Positions 33,498-42,835 of a stretch of DNA of 55,137 nt are shown here, in pieces. Origin of the DNA: Cyanobacteria bacterium UBA5018 (GTDB taxonomy: Bacteria > Cyanobacteriota > Cyanobacteriia > PCC-6307 > Cyanobiaceae); assembly GCA_002396505.1 (NCBI GenBank), contig DGYA01000077.1, forward strand, positions 11,502-66,638, written 5' to 3'. Position 1 is the stretch's first letter. Every line of letters begins with the position of its first letter. A program made the position numbers and the translations under genes. The notes below the pieces were generated by a model. It was not told the origin of the DNA. It made no database searches and was given only the letters and a program-made list of their open reading frames with translations.

Positions 33498-34507
33498 GGC
33501 TGAGGGGCGAGCAAGGGAGCGGCGGCATGGCCACCTGGAGCCCGGGGAGAGCGCAGCTGCAGCTCCAGCTCCTGGACGCGCCGCAGAGCGGCTGGGTCCT
33601 GGCGACGCAAACCCAACTCACCGTAGGCGTCGTCGATACGGGGGCTCAGCCGCGCCCTTCGCTGGGTGGCCCGAGCCCGAGCCCTGGCGCTGGCTTCGCT
33701 GGGCGCAAGGGCCAGTTGGTGATCGAGAATCTCCGCCACCAAAGACCAGGCGCCGGCTGCTGCGGCCTGGTCAAGGGCAAACTCCAGTAATCGCTCCCGC
33801 TCGGCGCTCGGCAATTGCTGAATCAATTGCACAGAACGATTGATACGGCCGGCGGTCGCCAATCCGGGTTGGCGGCCGGCCAGCAGCACCACCGCGGCGG
33901 CCTGGGGTTGCTCCAGGGACTCCAGCTCAGCGGCCAGCAGATCCAGGGCCGAGCGATTGGTGACAGTGCCGTCGGCATGGCGCTGCACAGGCAACAGCAG
34001 CGTTTCCAGGTTTGATAGCTCTCCCTGGGCTAGCTGGCGCAGGGCCGCCGCCGCCCGCAGGTGATCGAGCCCGGCGTGGGCGGCCCGCCACTCTAGGAGC
34101 AACCACTGATTGCGCTCTACCCCCTGGGCCGGCCCATAGCGCTCCAGCACCCGCAGGGCGGCCTGGGGGGCCTGGCAACCAATCAGCGCATCGGCATTGG
34201 CCAGCACCACCGCCAAGGGCTGGGGAGCGGGCTTGATCGTTAGCAGGCGCCTTTGCACCTGCTGCAATTGGGCCAGGGAGCCCCGATCAAGCAGCTGCAC
34301 ACAGGAGGCCGTCAACTGGTCGAGGCCGCCATCGCGCAGCAGGGCGGCAAAGGCCCGCTCGGCCTCGCTCGGCCTGGGCTTGCCTCTGCGGGCCTGGGCG
34401 GGGCTCGCCGCCAGGGCCACCACCAGAACCAATGCCAGCCAGCGCCGCCGCCTGGCGGCCTGTAACAAAAAAGCTGCCAGCGGAGATCTACCTGGAGCTG
34501 CCGCCAT
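33494..34507 (-). CDS. putative secreted helical-repeat protein, function unknown
   Basis: About 337 residues from ATG 34507. A basic start (ARRRRW) and a hydrophobic core (LALVLVVALAASPAQA) form a signal peptide ending near Ala-Gln-Ala. The mature part is Leu/Ala/Gln-rich with helical pairs resembling TPR-type solenoids (AFAALLRDGGLDQLTASCVQLL, QPLAVVLANADALIGCQAPQAALRVLERYG). No enzyme motif is seen. The stop overlaps the purC ATG, so it starts the purC-bamA-lpx operon. Position suggests an envelope role (inference). Confidence 0.7.
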   Translation of the reverse strand: MAAAPGRSPLAAFLLQAARRRRWLALVLVVALAASPAQARRGKPRPSEAERAFAALLRDGGLDQLTASCVQLLDRGSLAQLQQVQRRLLTIKPAPQPLAVVLANADALIGCQAPQAALRVLERYGPAQGVERNQWLLLEWRAAHAGLDHLRAAAALRQLAQGELSNLETLLLPVQRHADGTVTNRSALDLLAAELESLEQPQAAAVVLLAGRQPGLATAGRINRSVQLIQQLPSAERERLLEFALDQAAAAGAWSLVAEILDHQLALAPSEASARARARATQRRARLSPRIDDAYGELGLRRQDPAALRRVQELELQLRSPRAPGGHAAAPLLAPQP

Positions 34508-34587
34508 GTATAGAAGAGGGCACGGCGGCCCGCTACGCGGGCTTAAACCTAGAAGACCCGCCCCAGGCACCTCGCTCCCACCAGGCC

Positions 34588-35898
34588 ATGACCACCGTCT
34601 CCTCTGCCTCCCAAGCGCCGGCGCGAATTCTGGTGGTGGGCGGCGGCGGACGCGAAAACGCTCTGGCCTGGGCTCTAGCCCGCAGCAATGGTGTGGAGCG
34701 GGTGTGGGTGGCGCCGGGCAATGGCGGCACGCTGGAATTAGAGGGCTGTGACCAGCTGGCCATAGCCGAATCGGACCAGGAGGGGCTGCTAGCGGCCTGC
34801 CGTGAATTGGCGGTGGAATTGGTGGTGGTGGGGCCTGAGGCGCCCCTGGCCGCCGGCCTGGCCGATCGGCTGCGGGCCGCTGGCCTGCCGGTGTTTGGAC
34901 CTGGAGCCGATGGCGCCCAGCTGGAGGCCAGCAAGCATTGGGCCAAAACCTTGATGCAGGAGGCGGGCGTACCCACCGCCGGCTATTGGCCCGCCACCAG
35001 CCTGGAGCAGGCGCTGCTGGTCCTGGAGAGCCAGGGGCGTCCCCTGGTGGTCAAAGCCGATGGTCTTGCCGCAGGCAAGGGCGTCACCGTCTCAGAAACC
35101 ATGCAGGAGGCCCGCGACGCCATCGCCGAGATATTTGCGGGTCGGTTCGCTGTAGCGGATGGCGCCGCCTTGGTATTGGAGGAGCGCACCTGCGGCCCGG
35201 AGGTGTCTGTGTTCGCCCTCACTGACGGGGAGCGCCTGCTGCTGTTGCCGCCGGCCCAGGATCACAAGCGCATTGGCGAGGGGGACACCGGCCCCAACAC
35301 CGGCGGCATGGGGGCCTATGCGCCAGCGCCGCTGCTGGATGGGGAAGGGCTTGAGCTGGTGCGTCAGCTGGTGTTGGAGCCCACCCTGCAGGCCTTACGG
35401 CAGCGTGGCATCAACTATCGAGGCGTGATCTATGCCGGCCTGATGCTCACCGAAAGTGGACCGAGTGTGATCGAATTCAACTGTCGCTTCGGCGATCCGG
35501 AATGTGAAACCTTGATGCCACTTTTGGGGCCAGAACTGGCCGCTGTACTGCTGGCCTGTGCCGTTGGCCATCTGGATCAAGCGCCAACACTCACCATTGA
35601 CCCCGGCTGCAGCGCTTGCGTGATCGCCGCCGCCGCCGGCTACCCCGGCAAAATTCGCAGCGGTGATCCTATCCAGAGCAGCCTGGTTAGCACCAATAAC
35701 CTGCAGTTGTTCCACGCCGGTAGCCAGCGTCAAGCCGATGGCGGCTGCGTCAGCAGCGGTGGTCGCGTGCTGGCGGTGGTGGCCCAGGCGGATGATTTTG
35801 ATACCGCCTTCGAACGGGTTTATGGGGGCCTGGAGCAGGTGCAGTTTGAGGGGATGAATTTCCGCCGCGATATCGGTCACCAGGTGCGCCGTCGATGA
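34588..35898 (+). CDS. purD: phosphoribosylamine-glycine ligase
   Basis: GAR synthetase, second step of purine synthesis. The 436-residue ATP-grasp enzyme shows ILVVGGGGRENALAWALARS, VVGPEAPLAAGLADRL, PLVVKADGLAAGKGVTV, PAQDHKRIGEGDTGPNTGGMGAYAP and NCRFGDPECETLMPLL. ATG 34588 begins the family sequence. Its TGA overlaps the ATG of the histidine kinase gene, implying coupled expression. It is divergent from the purC operon across an 80-base gap that must hold both promoters. Confidence 0.96.
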   Translation: MTTVSSASQAPARILVVGGGGRENALAWALARSNGVERVWVAPGNGGTLELEGCDQLAIAESDQEGLLAACRELAVELVVVGPEAPLAAGLADRLRAAGLPVFGPGADGAQLEASKHWAKTLMQEAGVPTAGYWPATSLEQALLVLESQGRPLVVKADGLAAGKGVTVSETMQEARDAIAEIFAGRFAVADGAALVLEERTCGPEVSVFALTDGERLLLLPPAQDHKRIGEGDTGPNTGGMGAYAPAPLLDGEGLELVRQLVLEPTLQALRQRGINYRGVIYAGLMLTESGPSVIEFNCRFGDPECETLMPLLGPELAAVLLACAVGHLDQAPTLTIDPGCSACVIAAAAGYPGKIRSGDPIQSSLVSTNNLQLFHAGSQRQADGGCVSSGGRVLAVVAQADDFDTAFERVYGGLEQVQFEGMNFRRDIGHQVRRR

Positions 35899-37946
35899 AC
35901 CTCCCCCAGAACATCCCCCAGGCAATCCCCCAGGCAACCCCCCAAGAAAAGGAGCCCAGCTCTAATTGGCGCCAGTTGCTGGCCAAGTGGTGGGCTGAGT
36001 TCAGCCTGCAGACCAAATTGCTGGCCGTGGCCACCCTGGTGGTGAGTCTATTGATGACGGGTATCACTTTTCTGGCCCTCAATGGTATCCAGCGGGATGC
36101 CCGGAACAGCGATACCCGCTATGGCCGCGACCTGGGGTTACTGCTCTCTGCCAACGTCACGCCGCTGGTGGCCGAGGGCAAGGATCGAGAACTGGCCGCT
36201 GTGGCCGATAAGTTTTGGCATTACAGCTCTAGCCTTCGCTATATATTTTTTGCCGATCCCAATGGAGTTATTTACCTCGGCATCCCGGTCGGAGCCAACT
36301 CTGGCAGCAGTGAACTGCTGCTGAGTCGCCGCCTGGAATTGCCCGCCGAGCTGCGTCAACATCCGGAAAATCCACTGGTTAGGCAACACCTAACCCCGAA
36401 CGGCCAGGTGACAGATGTGTTTGTGCCGATGGTGAGCGATGGCAATTATTTAGGCGTATTGGCATTGGGAATCAACCCCAATGAAACCCTTCTGGCCAGT
36501 GCAGCTTTAACCCGTGAGGTCACCGTTGCGGTGTTCATCTCCATATGGGTCTTGGTAATTTTAGGAGCGGTCTTTAATGCGCTCACAATCACCCGTCCGG
36601 TCAAGGAATTACTGACGGGAGTAAGACAGGTAGCCGGCGGCTACTTCGAGACTCGCATCAGCCTGCCGGTGGGGGGAGAGCTCGGGGAATTGCTGCAGGG
36701 CTTCAACACGATGGCCTCCCAGCTGGAGGCCTATAAGGCGGCAAACATTGAAGAACTTACAGCTGCCCAGGTGAAACAACAGTCTCTGATTGCCACCATG
36801 GCCGATGGGGCGGTATTGCTGGATGGCGAGGGAAGAATTGTGCTGGTGAATCCCACCGCCCGGCGGCTGTTTCGCTGGGAGGGTCGCAGTTTAGATGGCA
36901 ACATGCTGATTGCCGAATTGCCGGAATTGCTGTCTATGGAATTGGAGGCTCCCTTAGAGAGCTTGCAGAGCCTGGAGCGGGAATCAGCCGATGTGCGCTA
37001 CAGCTTTGGCGAGCCAGCCCGCACCCTGCGCATCGTCTTGCAATCTGTTAGCGATACCAATGGTGAATCGCTAAAGGGTATCGCAATGACGATCCAAGAC
37101 CTCACTCGGGAAGTGGAGCTAAATGCGGCCCAGGCCCGCTTTATTAGCAATGTATCCCACGAGTTGCGCACGCCACTATCTAATATCAAAAGCTATGTGG
37201 AAACTCTCCATGACCTAGGCGATCAGCTAAGTGAAGCAGATAAGAAAGAATTCCTTGGCATCGCCAATGCCGAAACTGATCGACTGACTCGATTAGTCAA
37301 TGATGTGCTGGATTTATCGCGGCTGGAATCCGATGGTAAATGGAAATTTGAGCCTATATCCGTTGTTCCAGCCATGGAACAGACGCTGCGCACCTACAAG
37401 CTAAATGCCGATGAAAAGGGTGTTCTGCTGATTATGGAAGCCGACCCCCAGCTGCCCAAGGTGCTTGCCAACTGGGATTTGCTGTTGCAGGTATTCGATA
37501 ATCTAGTGGGCAATGCTCTTAAATTCACAGCCTCCGGCGGCCGTCTGGTGTTTAGGGCCTATCCCTGGCCTGATCATTGCCCGCTGGAACCTGCCGTTGC
37601 CGCCAACGGCAACCCAGCCTGTGATCTAAGTTCACCACTGCCTAGGCTGCGCATCGAAATTGCCGATAGCGGCTGCGGTATTTCCGCCGTAGAGCAAGAC
37701 CGAATCTTCGAGCGTTTCTACCGGGTCGAAAACACTGTTCATACAGAAGCGGGCACAGGCCTAGGGCTTTCAATAGTTAAGGGAATTTTGAATAAGCACG
37801 GCAGCCAGGTAAGGATGGCCAGCGAAGCCGGCATAGGTACCACTTTTTGGTTTGATTTGCGCCTGGAACACTCCGATGCCGATGAGTTACAAATACAAGC
37901 CGAACGTCGAAACTATGAATTAGATTTGCAGTTGATAAAATCTTGA
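35895..37946 (+). CDS. nblS: stress-sensing histidine kinase NblS/Hik33/DspA
   Basis: 683 residues, with the layout of the cyanobacterial light/stress kinase. TM1 is at ~45-65 (LLAVATLVVSLLMTGITFLAL). The periplasmic or lumenal sensor region contains WHYSSSLRYIFFADPNGVIY. TM2 is at ~210-230, then HAMP, then PAS (QSLIATMADGAVLLDGEGRIV). HisKA has the phospho-His at about residue 422 (ISNVSHELRTPLSNIKSY). HATPase_c has the N box (DNLVGNALKFT), G1 (IADSGCGIS) and G2 (GTGLGLSIVKGIL). In other cyanobacteria it controls high-light, cold and nutrient responses together with RpaB. It is coupled to purD by ATGA. The defence island starts right after it. Confidence 0.95.
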   Translation: MNLPQNIPQAIPQATPQEKEPSSNWRQLLAKWWAEFSLQTKLLAVATLVVSLLMTGITFLALNGIQRDARNSDTRYGRDLGLLLSANVTPLVAEGKDRELAAVADKFWHYSSSLRYIFFADPNGVIYLGIPVGANSGSSELLLSRRLELPAELRQHPENPLVRQHLTPNGQVTDVFVPMVSDGNYLGVLALGINPNETLLASAALTREVTVAVFISIWVLVILGAVFNALTITRPVKELLTGVRQVAGGYFETRISLPVGGELGELLQGFNTMASQLEAYKAANIEELTAAQVKQQSLIATMADGAVLLDGEGRIVLVNPTARRLFRWEGRSLDGNMLIAELPELLSMELEAPLESLQSLERESADVRYSFGEPARTLRIVLQSVSDTNGESLKGIAMTIQDLTREVELNAAQARFISNVSHELRTPLSNIKSYVETLHDLGDQLSEADKKEFLGIANAETDRLTRLVNDVLDLSRLESDGKWKFEPISVVPAMEQTLRTYKLNADEKGVLLIMEADPQLPKVLANWDLLLQVFDNLVGNALKFTASGGRLVFRAYPWPDHCPLEPAVAANGNPACDLSSPLPRLRIEIADSGCGISAVEQDRIFERFYRVENTVHTEAGTGLGLSIVKGILNKHGSQVRMASEAGIGTTFWFDLRLEHSDADELQIQAERRNYELDLQLIKS

Positions 37947-38288
37947 TTGTCTCGGTTGTGCCCATGGCCTGCCTGGATGACGGAGTGAATGGTCGGGTGC
38001 TGGAGTTGTCTGGCCGGAGGTGGGTGTGTGATAAACAAGGAGAAGCTCAGCCTCCAGGCCGAACTGTTGGCGCCCAGTGGCCAAGGAGTAAGTAGATCCT
38101 GCTGCTTCCGGTTGCCGTGGAGGTAATTCTTCTCTGCTGATAGCCCCAATTCGGGCGAAGGCCGGTCAAACTATTTGCCATCGGTCGTTTCGCTTGCATG
38201 GGTCCGGTGATCGCCTGGTTCTTCGCATGAACGAAGTGCTTTTGCTAGCGAAGGGGTCTGACAGTGGCTGGCAGTACCTGCGGAACCG
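37947..38288. other. left border of the defence island, with a possible gene remnant
   Basis: No intact gene. From 38092 a plus-strand frame without a clear start runs to TGA 38290-38292 and ends RLHGSGDRLVLRMNEVLLLA, then KGSDSGWQYLRNR. That stop overlaps the helicase ATG (38289), the ATGA arrangement used by true gene pairs in this window. It may be the tail of a deleted operon gene. No terminator for nblS and no integrase or attachment repeat was found. Confidence 0.4.
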
Positions 38289-41200
38289 ATGACCACCCGC
38301 CTGGAAGACCTCAAACCCGACGCCTTGGTCAAGGGACTGGTGGGCAAGGAGGCCGTGCGGTTGATCAGCGTCCAGCGGATGGGCGACATGGCCTGCCAGG
38401 TTTTCTACCGGGGCCAGGACGGGAACACCGGCGACACGATCTTGTTCCGCAGCAGCGAAGCCGATCTGGAGTTGGTCTCAGGTGGCAGGAAGTGGTCTTT
38501 CGAGGGTGACGGCGACCTGTTTCGCCTGGTATCGGAGGCCGAACGCATCCGCCTCGCCTACCTTTTTGACCCTTACGTGGCGGTGAGCAGCAGCGCCATC
38601 GACCCGCTGCCCCACCAGATCAGCGCGGTGTACGAGCACATGCTCCCCCGCCAGCCGATGCGCTTCCTACTGGCCGACGACCCCGGTGCTGGCAAGACGA
38701 TCATGGCCGGCCTGCTGATCAAGGAGCTGCTGATTCGCGGAGAGCTGGAGCGCTGCTTGATCGTGGCGCCGGGCTCGCTCACGGAGCAGTGGCAGGACGA
38801 ACTCAAGGAGAAGTTCGAGCTCCAGTTCGAGCTGCTCACCCGCGATCTGATCAACGCCACCGGCCTGGGCAACCCCTTCGCAGAGCGGCCCTTGCTGATC
38901 GCCCGCATGGATCAGCTCTCGCGGGACCAGGAGCTCCAGACCCGGTTGGAGCAGGCCCCCGAGTGGGACTTGGTGGTGTTCGATGAATCCCACCGCATGA
39001 GCGCCCACTACTTCGGCAGTGAGGTGAAACGCACCAAGCGTTACGACATGGGCAAGCGGGTGGGAAATCACGCCCGCAACCTGCTGTTGATGACGGCGAC
39101 GCCGCACAACGGCAAGGACGAGGACTTTCAGCTGTTCATGGCCCTGCTGGATGAAGACCGCTTCGCGGGGCAACAAAAAGAGGCCGTGCACCGCAGCGAC
39201 CCCACCGACCTGATGCGCCGGCTGGTGAAGGAAGACCTATTTACCTTCGCGGGCACAAAGCTGTTCCCCGAACGCCGCAGTTACACGGCCGAATACGAAC
39301 TCTCGGAGCCCGAGAAGGTGCTGTACGAGAAGGTGACCGAATACGTGCGCGATGAGATGAATCGCGCCGACCGCAATGCCCAGGCCGAGGGCGGCGGCAA
39401 GAAGCGGGTGAACGTGGGCTTCGCGCTGATGACCCTGCAGCGGCGGCTGGCCAGTTCCCCGTTCGCCATCCATCGGTCGCTGGAACGGAGGCGGGAGCGG
39501 CTGGAAAGCCGGCTCAAGGAGGAACGGCTGCTGCTGGAGGGCCGCGAGGCGGGCAGCAAGCTGCTTCTCGATTCCAAGTACGACCCAGGCGCCATTAACG
39601 ACGAGGACATCTCCGAGCTCTATGAGGAAGACACCGCCGGCGAGGTGGAAGCTACAGAACAGGCCTTCACCGATAACGCCACCACAGCCCAGACCCTGGC
39701 CGAACTGGAGCTGGAGATCGAAACCCTCAAGGGCCTGGAAAGGCTGAGCAAGAAGGTGGTGGATCAACGCTGCGACGCCAAGTGGAGCGAACTCGATCGG
39801 ATCCTTGATGACGAGCAGATGCGCGAGCCAAATGGCGGCCGTCGCAAGCTGGTGCTGTTCACCGAGTTCAAGGACACCCTTTCGGATCTGGCCATCAAAA
39901 TTCGCGATCGGCTCGGCAGGCCGGAGGCGGTGGTGGAGATCCACGGCGGAGTGGCGCGCGACAAACGCCGTCAGATAGTGCATGCCTTCATGAACGACCC
40001 GCAGGTGGTGGTGCTGCTGGCCAATGACGCCGCCGGGGAGGGGGTGAACCTGCAGCGGGCTCATCTGATGGTGAATTACGACCTGCCTTGGAACCCAAAC
40101 AGGCTGGAGCAGCGCTTCGGGCGCATCCACCGGATCGGCCAGAAGGAGGTGTGCCATCTCTGGAACCTGCTGGCCAAGGACACCCGCGAGGGGGATGTCT
40201 ACATCCAGTTACTCCACAAGCTGGAGATCGCCCGAGCAGCCCTCGGCGACAAGGTGTTCGACGTGCTTGGGCAACTTTTCTCCGGTCGCTCGTTGCGGGA
40301 TCTGCTGATGGATGCCGTGCGCTACAACCAACAGCCCGAGCGGCAACTCCAGATGGAGCTGGAAATTGAGGGGGCCGTGAACCAGGAGCACCTCAAGCAG
40401 TTGCTCAATCAGCGGGCCCTGGTGCAGCAGGGCATGGACGTACACAAGGTGGAGCTGCTCCGTCAGCAGATGGAAAGGGCGATGGCCCGCCGCATCCATC
40501 CCCACTACGTGCACGACTTCTTCATCGAGGCATTCCGGCGGCTCGGCGGCAAGGTGTTCGAGCGGGAGAAGGGCCGCTACGAGATCACCTACGTGCCACC
40601 GCTGCTGCTAGATCGCAACCAGCAAATCGGCTTCGGGGTACCCGTGCAACCTCGCTACGAACGGATCTGTTTCGAAAAAGAACAGGTGGGCGAGAGCCCG
40701 CGGGCGGAGCTGGTGAGCCCGGGCCATCCGCTGCTGGAGGCTTGTCTTTCCCTGGTGCTGGAGCGTGATGGCGCCGTGCTCGCTCAGGGGGCGGTGCTGG
40801 TGGATGAACGGGATCTGGGCACCGAGCCCCGGATGCTGTTCTGCCTGGAGCATGGGCTACAAGACGGCCGCCGCAACCGCCATGGCAAGCAGCAACTCAT
40901 CTCGAATCGGCTGCAGTTCTTGGAAATCAATCGCCAGGGCGAAGTGGCGATAGCCGGCTCTGCGCCTTACCTCGACTACCGGCCCTTGAAGGATGGCGAA
41001 CGACAGCAGATCGCAGGGGTACTCAGCGAGAGCTGGTTGGCGCAAGACTGGGACCAGCTGGTGGTCACCCAGGCCCTCACGACCCTGGTGCCCGAGCACC
41101 TAGAAGAAGTGAAGGGTGAACGGTTGGAGCGGATCGCCAAGGCCAGCCAGGAGATCCAGTCGCGTATGCAGCGAGAGATCAACCACTGGTTTCGCCGCCA

Positions 41201-41816
41201 CCAAGAGCTCAAGCTGCAGGAGTCGGCTGGCAAGCAGGTGCGGCTGCCGGCCCAGGTGGCCAAGGAGCGCTACGAGCTGCTGGTGGCCCGACTGGAGAAG
41301 CGCAAGGCCCAACTGGCACTGGAGGCTCAGATCAGCGCCAAGGTGCCAATCCTTAAGGGCGGAACCCTGGTTATCCCCATGGGCCTACTTCTGGAGGAAA
41401 TTGGCGCCGTTGAGGAAGGTGGGCCCGATGCAGCCGCCCGCAAGCGTGTGGAGCTGCTGGCGATGAAAGCGGTATTCGAGGCTGAGAAAGCCCTTGGCCG
41501 CATGCCCAAGGACGTGAGCGCCCAGCGGGGCCTGGGCTACGACATCGAATCGATGGATGACCAGGGCGATCTGTTTTTCATCGAGGTGAAGGGCCGCGTC
41601 GATGGGGCCGATTCGGTGACGCTCACGATCAACGAGGTGAACACCGGCCGCAATTCGCCCCACCGTTTCCGGTTGGCCCTGGTGACAGTTACAGGGAATC
41701 AGGCTGCAGCGCCGGTGTATGTGAGCGGCGTCGACTGGGGCGTGCCGGGCTTCGGCGACACCCAGATCACCAAGAACCTGCAGCAACTGCTGGCGGCGGG
41801 GAGGGCGCCCCATTGA
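38289..41816 (+). CDS. SNF2-type superfamily 2 helicase with C-terminal DUF3883-like domain
   Basis: 1175 residues. Motif I is LLADDPGAGKT (127-137), motif II DESH (232-235), motif III LLLMTATPHNGK, motif V NDAAGEGVNLQ (579-589) and motif VI QRFGRIHRIGQ (608-618), so the ATPase core is complete. A charged coiled-coil insert spans ~395-495. The C-terminal ~100 residues carry LGYDIESMD and FFIEVKGRV, a DUF3883 pattern that recalls nuclease-like folds with a D-x-n-ExK core. Such helicases (HepA/DrmD-like, COG0553) occur in DISARM, in some BREX types, and in DUF1156/DUF499 loci. It would translocate on invading DNA (inference). It is intact, and the codon and GC style resembles the host. Confidence 0.88.
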   Translation: MTTRLEDLKPDALVKGLVGKEAVRLISVQRMGDMACQVFYRGQDGNTGDTILFRSSEADLELVSGGRKWSFEGDGDLFRLVSEAERIRLAYLFDPYVAVSSSAIDPLPHQISAVYEHMLPRQPMRFLLADDPGAGKTIMAGLLIKELLIRGELERCLIVAPGSLTEQWQDELKEKFELQFELLTRDLINATGLGNPFAERPLLIARMDQLSRDQELQTRLEQAPEWDLVVFDESHRMSAHYFGSEVKRTKRYDMGKRVGNHARNLLLMTATPHNGKDEDFQLFMALLDEDRFAGQQKEAVHRSDPTDLMRRLVKEDLFTFAGTKLFPERRSYTAEYELSEPEKVLYEKVTEYVRDEMNRADRNAQAEGGGKKRVNVGFALMTLQRRLASSPFAIHRSLERRRERLESRLKEERLLLEGREAGSKLLLDSKYDPGAINDEDISELYEEDTAGEVEATEQAFTDNATTAQTLAELELEIETLKGLERLSKKVVDQRCDAKWSELDRILDDEQMREPNGGRRKLVLFTEFKDTLSDLAIKIRDRLGRPEAVVEIHGGVARDKRRQIVHAFMNDPQVVVLLANDAAGEGVNLQRAHLMVNYDLPWNPNRLEQRFGRIHRIGQKEVCHLWNLLAKDTREGDVYIQLLHKLEIARAALGDKVFDVLGQLFSGRSLRDLLMDAVRYNQQPERQLQMELEIEGAVNQEHLKQLLNQRALVQQGMDVHKVELLRQQMERAMARRIHPHYVHDFFIEAFRRLGGKVFEREKGRYEITYVPPLLLDRNQQIGFGVPVQPRYERICFEKEQVGESPRAELVSPGHPLLEACLSLVLERDGAVLAQGAVLVDERDLGTEPRMLFCLEHGLQDGRRNRHGKQQLISNRLQFLEINRQGEVAIAGSAPYLDYRPLKDGERQQIAGVLSESWLAQDWDQLVVTQALTTLVPEHLEEVKGERLERIAKASQEIQSRMQREINHWFRRHQELKLQESAGKQVRLPAQVAKERYELLVARLEKRKAQLALEAQISAKVPILKGGTLVIPMGLLLEEIGAVEEGGPDAAARKRVELLAMKAVFEAEKALGRMPKDVSAQRGLGYDIESMDDQGDLFFIEVKGRVDGADSVTLTINEVNTGRNSPHRFRLALVTVTGNQAAAPVYVSGVDWGVPGFGDTQITKNLQQLLAAGRAPH

Positions 41817-41866
41817 GCAACCGTTGCGTCGATGGCCTGCCCCAGCTGGCTCCTGGAGCCTGCGGT

Positions 41867-42292
41867 TCATCGGGCCGTTGGCACCACCACCGGAGGCGGC
41901 AGGTTGAGCTGGCGGATGCGCCGGGCAAAACCACGATCATCGAAGGAGGCGATCACCTCGCAGTCGCGGCAACTGGCGTGATGCAGAGCGTCGGCGAAAT
42001 CGAGACCGGACCGCAACCCAGCCAGCGCCTGCTCCAGATCCGGCCGGTCTTCGACGCTGAGACAGGTGTGATTCAGGAGCTGCTCGAATACCTGCAGCAC
42101 CGCCTCCATCGCAAAGCCGTAATAGCCGCGCAACACCAACTCCAGCTCCAAAGCCACGGTCTTGGGCAGAAACAACTCCTGGCCGGATTCGATCAACTGG
42201 CGCGCCGCCTGACGCTGGGCTGCGGTGGCACTGTCGGCGTCGGCTTCCTCCACGAAGTAGCGGGCCAAGACGTTGGTGTCGAGACCGATCAC
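41867..42292 (-). CDS. vapC: PIN-domain toxin (VapC-like)
   Basis: 141 residues with all acidic positions of a PIN RNase: Asp5 in MIGLDTNVLARYF, Glu in LPKTVALELELVLRG, Asp in GLDFADALHHASC and Asp in VIASFDDRGFARR. It would cleave RNA when released from its antitoxin. The ATG overlaps the antitoxin stop by four bases. It is antisense to the helicase and DUF499 genes and sits 50 bases after the helicase stop. An intact toxin-antitoxin pair of this kind is a common passenger and stabiliser of defence islands. Confidence 0.9.
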   Translation of the reverse strand: MIGLDTNVLARYFVEEADADSATAAQRQAARQLIESGQELFLPKTVALELELVLRGYYGFAMEAVLQVFEQLLNHTCLSVEDRPDLEQALAGLRSGLDFADALHHASCRDCEVIASFDDRGFARRIRQLNLPPPVVVPTAR

Positions 42293-42507
42293 GGGCGCAA
42301 CAGGCTGGCGACATCAAAGCCCACCGGCACCGGTGGGCGCTGGCTCTTGAGCAGGCCAAAGCCACTGGCGGGCAGGGGCTGCTGCGGCTTGAAGGGCCGC
42401 ACCTCGATGTGGTCACCCACCAGCTCGAAACAGACGCGACTGCCCCGGGCCAAACCCAGCTGCTGGCGCAGGGCCTTGGGGATCGTGACCTGCCCCTTGC
42501 TGGTCAT
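42289..42507 (-). CDS. AbrB/MazE-type antitoxin of the VapC toxin
   Basis: 72 residues from ATG 42507. The swapped-hairpin DNA-binding fold is seen in SKGQVTIPKALRQQLGLARGSRVCFEL, followed by HIEVRPFKPQ and a flexible tail that would wrap the toxin (LLKSQRPPVPVGFDVASLLRP). It is probably autoregulatory, acting on the ~100-base stretch 42508-42610 shared with the divergent small gene at 42611. The frame is open further upstream but those residues are unlike the family. Confidence 0.85.
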   Translation of the reverse strand: MTSKGQVTIPKALRQQLGLARGSRVCFELVGDHIEVRPFKPQQPLPASGFGLLKSQRPPVPVGFDVASLLRP

Positions 42508-42610
42508 CGAGCAGGTGCTGGAGGCATCCACGGCCAGACACAAGCGAGTATTACCTGGTAAGACTAGCGTGAGCCGGATGGCGGCCAGCAGCGAGCAGGA
42601 GGGCATTCCC

Positions 42611-42835
42611 ATGAGCAACGACAACCACCAGGGGCTCGGTAGCCGTATCCATGCTCTCTTCGCCGCAGACGGCGGGGTGGAACTGGATCTGCCGGATCGT
42701 CGCGATCTGCCCGCTGATCAGCAGCGTCGTGCCCAGATCGCCGAGCTGTTTCTCCGCGGCGACTGGGGTGTGGAGCTGGAGAGCTTCGAGGCCGACCAGG
42801 AGAACGACCGCCAGAAGGAAGCCCAGGACAGATGA
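42611..42835 (+). CDS. small acidic protein of the defence operon, unknown
   Basis: 74 residues starting MSNDNHQGLGSRIHALFAAD; acidic, with DLPDRRDLPADQQRRAQIAEL and a tail of E, D, Q and R (ESFEADQENDRQKEAQD). A strong Shine-Dalgarno AGGAGG (42597-42602) lies eight bases before the ATG, the best in the window. Its TGA overlaps the ATG of the DUF1156 remnant (42832), so it was coupled to the methylase. No family was recognised. It may be an operon accessory. Confidence 0.7.
   Translation: MSNDNHQGLGSRIHALFAADGGVELDLPDRRDLPADQQRRAQIAELFLRGDWGVELESFEADQENDRQKEAQDR

Noticed and set aside
38171..38389. Minus-strand small gene at the island border
   Set aside because: It overlaps the helicase start in antisense and has no ribosome site. 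The plus-strand frame has better coupling evidence.
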